Below, piece by piece: positions 7,737-12,868 of a stretch of 13,069 nucleotides of DNA. Numbering within the stretch: position 1 is the stretch's first letter; the number at the start of each line of letters is the position of its first letter. Under the pieces are notes generated by a model. It was not told where the DNA came from. It saw nothing but the letters and a program-made list of their open reading frames with translations, and made no database searches. This DNA is from Candidatus Pacearchaeota archaeon RBG_13_36_9 (GTDB lineage Archaea > Nanobdellota > Nanobdellia > Pacearchaeales > GW2011-AR1): the NCBI GenBank assembly GCA_001786395.1, contig MFWN01000089.1:3795-16863 (forward strand), written 5' to 3'. The translations under genes and the position numbers were made by a program.

Positions 7737-8219
7737 ATGAAAAATAAAATAAAAACTGCAGAAGAGATTGAAAAAATATCCGAGGAATTAAGAAAACAAA
7801 ATAAAGTAATAGTCACGACTAATGGATGTTTTGATATTCTCCATGTAGGCCACATACACCTTTTTGAGCAGGCAAAAAAATTAGGTGACGTCTTGATTGT
7901 TCTGTTGAATAGCGATGACTCTGTAAAAAAGCTTAAAGGAGAAAAAAGACCCATTGTTCCGCAAGAGCAGAGGGCAAAGATAATTGCAGCCTTGGAGGAT
8001 GTAAATTATGTTGTAATTTTTGATGAAGAAAGGTCATTAAAAATTATGGAAAAAATAAAGCCAGATAAACATATTAAAAGCGAAGAAAAACCCGGAGAAG
8101 GGGTTTTACTTGAAACAGAGCTTTTAAAATCTTGGGGGGGAGAGCGTATTTATCTTAATTTCGAAGAGGGATATTCAACAACTAACATTATACAAGAGAT
8201 TATCCGCAGGTACGTTTAA
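7737..8219 (+). CDS. RfaE2/HldE-C-type nucleotidyltransferase (cytidylyltransferase-like fold)
   Basis: This 160-residue enzyme belongs to the HxGH nucleotidyltransferase superfamily and is closest in pattern to the adenylyltransferase half of HldE (RfaE domain II), which joins heptose 1-phosphate to AMP. Evidence is TTNGCFDILHVGHIHLFEQA (27-46) with the HxGH catalytic motif H36-H39, LNSDDSVKKLKG (57-68), RPIVPQEQRAKIIAAL (71-86), VNYVVIFDE (89-97) and EEGYSTTNII (143-152), matching the family's STT segment. One difference is that HldE-C proteins usually have a GGDY-like segment after 'KPD'; here the region reads IKSEEKPGEG (113-122), which may change the sugar specificity. TagD-type (CTP) and RibL-type (FMN) relatives share the fold but normally have GTFD instead of NGCFD. 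It sits alone between divergent and convergent kinase genes. Confidence 0.8.
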   Translation: MKNKIKTAEEIEKISEELRKQNKVIVTTNGCFDILHVGHIHLFEQAKKLGDVLIVLLNSDDSVKKLKGEKRPIVPQEQRAKIIAALEDVNYVVIFDEERSLKIMEKIKPDKHIKSEEKPGEGVLLETELLKSWGGERIYLNFEEGYSTTNIIQEIIRRYV

Positions 8220-8223
8220 AACT

Positions 8224-8856
8224 TCAGCTAAGTAAATAGTTTATTGCCTTTTTTGCGTTATCCTCAATCTTACTTGTTCCATTAATTTTAATATGATCTA
8301 TTTTCTCTAGTTCTTTAGGCACCAGGTCCTGAGAATTTAAATAAGTCCAGAGTTTTTCTTCTGATTCCAGCTTATCTGCGTCTCTCGGGGCATTCCTCTC
8401 TTTAATCCTTTTTGCCATTGTTTCTTTATCTGCATAAACAAACAGCATTTTCATTTTTGGAGCAAGACCCTTTAATTTTAAAAAAGGAATAACAACATCC
8501 TGAAAATATCCCATTTTTATCTGACTCAGATAGTTGCCTTCTATAATAACGCAAGACCCTGCAGATAGGTTATTTGCAGAAAGTTCAAGCATAGCATAGT
8601 AACTTTGTATTCCTACATTTTTTTTATAATGCTCACTTTCAAGGCCATGCATTGGTCCATCCAGGAAATACCAAGCAGGACCAAAGGGGTTATTGCGATT
8701 AGGAGTTCTTAACATAGGTTCTCTAACTGCATCTAAACTTACGTAAAGAGAGTCCCTTAATCTTGGCAAAATGCTTTTTATTAATGTTGTTTTACCAACT
8801 GCTACCCCTCCACACACAAAAACTAGCATAGTTTCAGGAAGACTAATCTTTTCCAT
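8224..8856 (-). CDS. P-loop (AAA_33/zeta-type) small-molecule kinase, copy 2
   Basis: This 210-residue paralogue of the kinase at 6991-7638 has the same order of motifs: a shared N-terminus (KISLPETMLVFVCGG against KVQLPQPTLIFVAGG), Walker A GGVAVGKTT (16-24), LDAVREPMLR (41-50), a helix with QSYYAMLELSANNL (84-97), EGNY (106-109), MGYFQD (115-120) and the lid segment KRIKERNAPRDADKLESEE (149-167). It has a longer insert at 51-71 (NRNNPFGPAWYFLDGP) where copy 1 has HLPGERGTLSG, the most likely place for a substrate difference. The gene converges on the RfaE2-like gene with a four-base gap. Its role is inferred as phosphorylation of a pathway intermediate. No strong TATA box lies at the leaderless distance, so it probably has a short leader. 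Confidence 0.75.
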   Translation of the reverse strand: MEKISLPETMLVFVCGGVAVGKTTLIKSILPRLRDSLYVSLDAVREPMLRTPNRNNPFGPAWYFLDGPMHGLESEHYKKNVGIQSYYAMLELSANNLSAGSCVIIEGNYLSQIKMGYFQDVVIPFLKLKGLAPKMKMLFVYADKETMAKRIKERNAPRDADKLESEEKLWTYLNSQDLVPKELEKIDHIKINGTSKIEDNAKKAINYLLS

Positions 8857-8901
8857 TTTTCTTATTTCAATTCTATTGCCCCCAAGACACTTCCAACAAT
8901 T

Positions 8902-8919
8902 CCATTTTTTAAATTATAA
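8902..8919 (-). promoter_or_regulatory. AT-rich promoter candidate for kinase copy 2
   Basis: On the minus strand this stretch reads TTATAATTTAAAAAATGG, about 45-63 bases before the ATG at 8856, which would leave a leader of roughly 20-30 bases. This differs from most genes here, where the box suits leaderless starts. Confidence 0.3.
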
Positions 8920-9006
8920 GGAATTATAATGAATATTACTCTTGGATTTTTTGTCTTTAAAAATATTACTTATTACAGCTACATATACTTTTTAAACACC
9001 ATAAAA

Positions 9007-9014
9007 TTTATAAT
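9007..9014 (+). promoter_or_regulatory. TATA-like box upstream of the hairpin leader
   Basis: TTTATAAT would place transcription start near 9035-9040, just before the first hairpin at 9043. If correct, the hairpins form the 5' end of the radical SAM transcript, a leader of about 130 bases. A second candidate, CTTTTTAAAC (8989-8998), lies further upstream. Confidence 0.4.
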
Positions 9015-9042
9015 CTCTTAAAGTTGTTTAACCCACATCAGA

Positions 9043-9151
9043 AAGTCGCTGAGTTTTGCGACTTCAGAAACCTAGGGTTTCTGAGAGTCATCAAGAATCA
9101 AAAGATTCTTGAGACTTTGGGATACCCCAAAATTACTAAAATTTTGGGTAT
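9043..9151 (+). promoter_or_regulatory. Four-hairpin structured leader or palindrome array
   Basis: Four inverted repeats follow each other almost without gaps. H1 is AAGTCGC (9043-9049) with GCGACTT (9058-9064), a perfect 7-bp stem. H2 is TCAGAAACC (9064-9072) with GGTTTCTGA (9076-9084), 9 bp, sharing one base with H1. H3 is TCAAGAATC (9091-9099) with GATTCTTGA (9104-9112) and an AAAA loop, extended past a bulged A by AGTC (9086-9089) with GACT (9113-9116). H4 is 9122-9134 with 9140-9151, 12 bp with one bulged C. An alternative small stem, TTTGGG (9116-9121) with CCCAAA (9126-9131), competes with H4. It is unlike a tRNA or any leader I recognise. It could be a cis-regulatory RNA, a small RNA, or DNA palindromes. 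Pairing was derived by eye. Confidence 0.6.
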
Positions 9152-9154
9152 AAA

Positions 9155-9159
9155 AAGGT
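9155..9159 (+). promoter_or_regulatory. Shine-Dalgarno-like AAGGT before the radical SAM gene
   Basis: AAGGT ends seven bases before the ATG at 9167 and three bases after hairpin H4. Most genes here lack such a site, so its presence fits a transcript with a real leader. The neighbouring TATAAAAA (9149-9156) is too close to the ATG to serve as its promoter. Confidence 0.45.
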
Positions 9160-9166
9160 AAGAAAT

Positions 9167-10273
9167 ATGATTAAAAAGGAAGGTTTTGACTTAAACCAGG
9201 GAATAAAAGGAGGAAAATATTCCATTCTTAAAATTTTTCATCATGCAGAAAAACTGCAGGCGCTTCGGGAAAGGAAAGTAACTGCCCCCCTGTACGTGAG
9301 AATCAAGCCAACAAACACCTGCTGCCACAATTGTTTTTACTGTGTTTACAATCCCTGGTTTTCAAGCATCCATAGTGAAAGCAACAGGAGCGACACTCTT
9401 CCAAGAGAAAAAATGATGGAGGTTTTAAGCGATTTAAAAGAGATGAATGTCAGGGCAGTTACTTATTCAGGAGGCGGGGAGCCTTTAACATATCCTCATA
9501 TTCTTGAAGCCTTGAAAAAAACTCTTGATTATGGACTCAATCTTTCTATGATAACTAATGCGCAGCTTTTGAAAGGAGAAGCAGCAGAATTGCTTGCCCA
9601 GGGAAATTGGATAAGGGTTTCGCTGGATTATTGTGATGAAGGCACTTTTTCTAAAATTAGAGGGAAGCCAAAAGAGCTTTTTCAGGATGTAGGGAAAAAT
9701 ATAAAAAATTTTGCAGAAATTAAAAATTCTAATTGCGACCTCGGAGTAAATTGTGTTGTTAGCGAGCATAATTTTAATAGTCTTTTTAATATTGCGCAAT
9801 TTTGCAAGGAGATAGGCGTTGATAATTTAAGATTTGCTCCGGTTTGGAAGCCTAATTTTGAAGAATACCATAACTCGTTTAAGGAAAAAGCCATAGAACA
9901 GATAAGCAAGGCAAAAGAGCTTAAAGATAAAAGCTTTGATGTTGGAAGCACTTATGAGAGATATTTTGAAAGAACAACAGGTCAGGAAAATAGAACCTAT
10001 GAAAGATGCTTTTATATGGAGTGCGTTCCGGTAATTGCAGCCAACCAAAATGTTTATACCTGCCATAACAACGCTTATGAGCCAGGAGGCAAGATAGGCT
10101 CTATAAGAGAAAAGTCCTTTAAAGAGATGTGGGCTAGCAAAGAAACTGCAGATTTTTTTAAAAATTTTAACCCGCAGGAAGTATGCACTCATGAATGCTC
10201 CAATGACGAGAAAAACAGGATTCTTAACGAATGGCTTGCCTGCATGGATGAAGAAGTGGTTAATTTTATCTAG
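9167..10273 (+). CDS. Radical SAM protein with SPASM-like C-terminal cysteines
   Basis: This 368-residue radical SAM enzyme has the CX3CX2C cluster motif at C52, C56 and C59 (TCCHNCFYC), which binds the 4Fe-4S cluster that cleaves S-adenosylmethionine. SGGGEP (101-106) is the GGE motif that contacts SAM, and VSLDY (151-155) and LGVNCVVSE (192-200) follow the barrel strand pattern. The C-terminal part carries further cysteines at C281, C286, C299, C340, C344 and C359, resembling a SPASM/twitch region that holds auxiliary Fe-S clusters. SPASM proteins modify peptides or sugars; the substrate here is unknown. A second radical SAM gene starts at 12869. The gene heads a plus-strand group with FkbM and GT9 genes, although the FkbM gene seems to have its own promoter. 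The start is supported by AAGGT and the leader. Confidence 0.87.
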   Translation: MIKKEGFDLNQGIKGGKYSILKIFHHAEKLQALRERKVTAPLYVRIKPTNTCCHNCFYCVYNPWFSSIHSESNRSDTLPREKMMEVLSDLKEMNVRAVTYSGGGEPLTYPHILEALKKTLDYGLNLSMITNAQLLKGEAAELLAQGNWIRVSLDYCDEGTFSKIRGKPKELFQDVGKNIKNFAEIKNSNCDLGVNCVVSEHNFNSLFNIAQFCKEIGVDNLRFAPVWKPNFEEYHNSFKEKAIEQISKAKELKDKSFDVGSTYERYFERTTGQENRTYERCFYMECVPVIAANQNVYTCHNNAYEPGGKIGSIREKSFKEMWASKETADFFKNFNPQEVCTHECSNDEKNRILNEWLACMDEEVVNFI

Positions 10274-10288
10274 CAAAGATAAGGAAAA

Positions 10289-10297
10289 TTTATAAAT
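10289..10297 (+). promoter_or_regulatory. TATA box for the second FkbM gene
   Basis: TTTATAAAT preceded by purines (AAGGAAAA) is the best TATA/BRE match in the window. It is centred 30 bases before the ATG at 10323 and suggests a leaderless FkbM-GT9 transcript. Confidence 0.6.
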
Positions 10298-10322
10298 CAG
10301 GTTTTTCCAATAAGCTAAGAGC

Positions 10323-11054
10323 ATGGAAATTAAATCGTTTTTTAGAGAGTTTGCACTATCAATCTTAATCTTTTTTCCAGCGGGGTACAGAACAGCTGTC
10401 CTTGACAAAAAAAGAAATATTTCAGGTAAGTTTATTAAAGTCCCGTTTGTCAATACTAATTCTGACCATACATTAGAGCCATGGGTTTTGGAGAGCTACA
10501 CTAAAAAATATGTTCCAAAAGAAGGTGACACTGTGGTAGATGCAGGGGCTTTTTATGGAATTTTTACAATTTATGCTTCTAAGCTGGTTGGAAAAAATGG
10601 AAGGGTAATTGCCTTTGAGCCAGAGCCTTTTAGCTATAAGGTATTAAAGAAAAATTTAAAGTTGAATAATATAGAAAATGTTTTAGTAGTCCGCAAGGGA
10701 TTGTGGAGAAAAAATGGTATTCTTAATTTTAGTGGTCGCGGGGGAGTTAGCAGCCTAATCTTAAATTATGGAAAAGATTTTAATAAAAAAATTCGTGTTA
10801 CTACTTTAGACAATGCGTTAAAGCCCCTTAGAAACCCAAAAATAAATTTTATTAAAATGGACATAGAGGGCGCAGAAATAGAGGCAATTAAGGGAATGGA
10901 AGAGACAATAAAAAAAGATAAGCCCAATTTTGCAATTGCTTCTTATCACAAGCTCAACAATCAACAGACAAAAGGAGATGTAGAAAAACTTCTCAGGGAC
11001 AGGGGATACTCTGTATTTTCTGGCTCTAAGCATTTAACTACTTACGCATATTAA
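10323..11054 (+). CDS. FkbM-family SAM-dependent methyltransferase (second copy)
   Basis: This 243-residue FkbM-family methyltransferase has motif I VVDAGAFYGIFT (71-82), the acidic FEPEP motif (98-102) and the family signature FIKMDIEGAE (176-185). A hydrophobic N-terminal stretch (about 9-20) may sit against the membrane or be part of the fold. It is shorter than the product at 3959 and differs in most residues outside the motifs, so the two probably act on different positions or sugars. It is followed nine bases later by the GT9 gene, making a two-gene operon likely. Methylation of a sugar hydroxyl in the surface glycan is inferred from context. The start is fixed by a strong TATA box 30 bases upstream. 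Confidence 0.87.
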   Translation: MEIKSFFREFALSILIFFPAGYRTAVLDKKRNISGKFIKVPFVNTNSDHTLEPWVLESYTKKYVPKEGDTVVDAGAFYGIFTIYASKLVGKNGRVIAFEPEPFSYKVLKKNLKLNNIENVLVVRKGLWRKNGILNFSGRGGVSSLILNYGKDFNKKIRVTTLDNALKPLRNPKINFIKMDIEGAEIEAIKGMEETIKKDKPNFAIASYHKLNNQQTKGDVEKLLRDRGYSVFSGSKHLTTYAY

Positions 11055-11063
11055 GATGGTAAA

Positions 11064-12167
11064 ATGAAACTAGGATATAAAAGAAGAAGACTGCTAATTA
11101 AGGTAAAGAAAAGGATAAAAAAGACATTTAACCTACTTGTTTATTTAAACTGGCTTCTTTTCAGCGTTCATAAATTTAAGAGAATAAAAAAAATAAACCA
11201 TTTGTTAGTTGTGTGGACTGGCAAGACAATAGGTGACTTGTATTTAACAATAGGAATGCTGAACCGGTTGACTACTGCGTATCCTGATTTGTCTGTTTTT
11301 TTCTTAACAAGAAAGGAAAATTGGGAGCATGTTAAAAATCCAAAGATTCAGTTAGTTGATGAAAATTCCTTGGCAAATCTAAATATAGATGCAATTATAA
11401 CTTTTTCTGCGATACCCAAAAAAATTTATAAAGGGATAAAATATAAAGTGGGGCTGGATGAGCCCAATCTTAGGCACCTCTTTAGTCAAAGAATCATGCC
11501 TTCAACAAGAAGAATTTTTCCATCAGAATTAGGAGCACTTAGGATGTTCAAAACCTTTAAAGCCCTTGGTTTTGATTTGGGCTATAAATTAGAATTTTAT
11601 TACACCAGAGAAGCTGAAGAGTATGCAGAAAAGTTTTACAGAAACTTAAAGAAGCCGGTTATTTTTGTCCATATTGGAAGCAAAGGCTTTGGATTGCAAA
11701 ACTCTTCTAAATCCTGGGATTTAAACAATTGGATTGACGTGGTAAATAAGCTAACAGAGCTCTATAGTCCTGCCTTTGTTTTCACAGGGGTGGGAGCTGA
11801 GGAAGAAGCAGTTAACAGGCTTATTTCTTTGGTTAATAAAGGTGGTAAGGATAGTTTAAAGAGCATTGTTAATTTTCCAATGGAAACTATTGCCTCTCTG
11901 CTAAAAAGAGGGGATTTATTAATTAGCATAGATACAGGGATAGTTCATGTAGCAGCACAGACAGGCGTTCCAATTGTTGATATCTACCGCGCAGATAATA
12001 GGCGAGCCTGGCCTTGGACAGAAAAGAGGAGCATGCTAATTCATCCAGAAGTTTGCAACGATTGCGAAAAAGATTACTGCCCGGAAGGAATCCCACTCTG
12101 CCTTAATTCAATTACTCCTGCTGAAGTTTTAACAGAAGCAAAAAAATGGCTGGAGCAAAAAAAATAA
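11064..12167 (+). CDS. Glycosyltransferase family 9 (heptosyltransferase-like)
   Basis: This 367-residue protein fits family GT9, whose bacterial members (WaaC, WaaF, WaaQ) transfer heptose from ADP-heptose. After a basic N-terminus (1-45), the first Rossmann-like half has LLVVWTGKTIGDLYLTIGML (47-66), matching the GT9 'GD' loop. The second half has VHIGSKGFG (202-210), SKSWDLNNWIDVV (215-227), FTGVGAEEEAV (240-250) and the nucleotide-sugar-binding region SIDTGIVHVAAQTGVPIVDI (288-307) followed by RAWPW (314-318). Cysteines C331, C334, C339 and C346 near the end are a pattern also found in other GT9 proteins. A short GATGGT three bases before the ATG may act as a ribosome binding site within the FkbM-GT9 pair. 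The sugar donor may be the product of the RfaE2-like enzyme; this is inference. The gene ends three bases from the convergent methyltransferase. Confidence 0.85.
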   Translation: MKLGYKRRRLLIKVKKRIKKTFNLLVYLNWLLFSVHKFKRIKKINHLLVVWTGKTIGDLYLTIGMLNRLTTAYPDLSVFFLTRKENWEHVKNPKIQLVDENSLANLNIDAIITFSAIPKKIYKGIKYKVGLDEPNLRHLFSQRIMPSTRRIFPSELGALRMFKTFKALGFDLGYKLEFYYTREAEEYAEKFYRNLKKPVIFVHIGSKGFGLQNSSKSWDLNNWIDVVNKLTELYSPAFVFTGVGAEEEAVNRLISLVNKGGKDSLKSIVNFPMETIASLLKRGDLLISIDTGIVHVAAQTGVPIVDIYRADNRRAWPWTEKRSMLIHPEVCNDCEKDYCPEGIPLCLNSITPAEVLTEAKKWLEQKK

Positions 12168-12182
12168 AAGTTACAAATTTTT
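12157..12182. terminator. Overlapping convergent oligo-T tracts
   Basis: The GT9 and methyltransferase genes end three bases apart. The plus strand has TTTTT at 12178-12182, inside the methyltransferase end. The minus strand has a run of eight T (12157-12164), inside the GT9 end. Each could terminate the opposing transcript. Only T tracts are seen; no hairpin is evident. Confidence 0.35.
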
Positions 12183-12668
12183 AATAACTCTTAATTTCGC
12201 ATCTGTCTGGCTTATTAATCCTCCTACAAACAAAGACAGTTTTTCTCTTATCTTTTTCGGCAGGAGTCTTCCTATCCTGGTAGGCCGGAGGACAACTTGC
12301 GCAACTTCAAATTTTCTTTCTTTGTTTATAAGGTAAGCCTCTCTTGCAAAGTTTGTGAAAGCAACCTCTGAAAAATAATGCAAATGTGTAAGGTCATCGT
12401 ATGCCCCTTTGTTGTTATAATACGGGGCTGTTATTTGGATTATTGCATTTTTCTTGCACGCTTTCCATAATTCAAAAAGGACTTCTCTCGGTTTTTCCAA
12501 ATGTTCCAGGACATTGGCGATGTAAATAAAATCATAATGGTCTTTTTTAAGAGGGTATGGAAATTTATTAAAATCAAAGTTTTTTGTTATACCCTTCCCT
12601 TTTTGTAAATCTACATTTTCCCATCCTTCTCTTACATCTGGCCCGCATCCAAAATTAAGCTGATTCAT
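12171..12668 (-). CDS. Class I SAM-dependent methyltransferase (Methyltransf_11-like)
   Basis: This compact methyltransferase has 165 residues from the chosen start. Motif I is LNFGCGPDVREGWENVDL near the N-terminus, where GCG binds SAM and NVD is the strand-2 acidic end. IYIANVLEHLEKPREVL is the motif often seen as 'vLEHl', and ITAPYYNNKGAYDDLTHLHY matches the 'DPTHxxxF' segment of this subfamily, common in cell-wall and glycan clusters. An upstream ATG at 12689 would add MPYLSSL. I prefer 12668 because TTTTTATAAA on the minus strand lies 27 bases before it and only about five bases before 12689, and because family members start just before the LNFGCG motif. The substrate is unknown. Confidence 0.82.
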   Translation of the reverse strand: MNQLNFGCGPDVREGWENVDLQKGKGITKNFDFNKFPYPLKKDHYDFIYIANVLEHLEKPREVLFELWKACKKNAIIQITAPYYNNKGAYDDLTHLHYFSEVAFTNFAREAYLINKERKFEVAQVVLRPTRIGRLLPKKIREKLSLFVGGLISQTDAKLRVIKNL

Positions 12669-12689
12669 TAAACTACTTAAATAGGGCAT

Positions 12690-12699
12690 TTTATAAAAA
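12690..12699 (-). promoter_or_regulatory. TATA box for the class I methyltransferase
   Basis: On the minus strand this reads TTTTTATAAA, centred 27 bases before the ATG at 12668. Its position decides between the two possible starts of the gene. Confidence 0.5.
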
Positions 12700-12868
12700 T
12701 AGTTGTTTTAAGAAATAACCTTCGCACTGATTATGAATTAACTTGTTAAAGCGTCCATTTAAAAGCTTTATGTAACTAAAATCGGTATTATAGCATAGAA
12801 ATCTTTTTAAACAAAATTTTTTATAGTCTTATTAAGAAAAATAGTCTAAATATTAAAAAGATGATTAA
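12700..12868. other. AT-rich divergent intergenic region
   Basis: No gene is visible. The region holds a short inverted repeat, TTAAC-TT-GTTAA (12738-12749), TATA-like stretches (for example 12815-12828) and a direct repeat of ATAGTCT (12823-12829 and 12841-12847) upstream of the partial radical SAM gene. An ATG at 12861 opens a frame that stops after three codons. Confidence 0.5.

Larger units (their letters stand above)
8857..9166. other. 310-base intergenic region with divergent promoters and a structured leader
   Basis: No convincing gene lies between the divergent kinase copy 2 and the radical SAM gene. The left part (8857-9030) is strongly AT-rich and carries promoter-like boxes for both directions. 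The right part (9043-9151) is a chain of inverted repeats described separately. A 30-codon frame at 8929-9021 is possible but unsupported. Confidence 0.75.

Noticed and set aside
6991..8856. Zeta-type toxin-antitoxin system
   Set aside because: The P-loop kinases resemble zeta-fold proteins, but no small antitoxin-like gene overlaps or adjoins either, and both sit among metabolic genes.
9040..9096. Box C/D sRNA on the minus strand (TGATGA and two CTGA words)
   Set aside because: The C-box-like word lacks the leading purine, no proper C' box is seen at the right spacing, and the strong hairpins would block the single-stranded guide regions.
9043..9151. tRNA or CRISPR repeats
   Set aside because: The hairpins do not form a cloverleaf with acceptor, anticodon and TΨC arms, and there are no equal-length repeats separated by spacers.
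9149..9156. TATAAAAA as the promoter of the radical SAM gene
   Set aside because: It is centred only about 15 bases before the ATG, too close for archaeal initiation upstream of the start codon; it is better read as the end of hairpin H4 next to a ribosome binding site.
9827..10453. Minus-strand open frame of about 208 codons across the radical SAM and FkbM genes
   Set aside because: It is antisense to two genes with clear catalytic motifs and crosses the gap and promoter between them; no domain or start signal supports it.
12669..12689. Longer N-terminus (MPYLSSL) for the class I methyltransferase
   Set aside because: The TATA box would sit almost on this start codon, whereas it is 27 bases from the ATG at 12668, directly before the SAM-binding motif.
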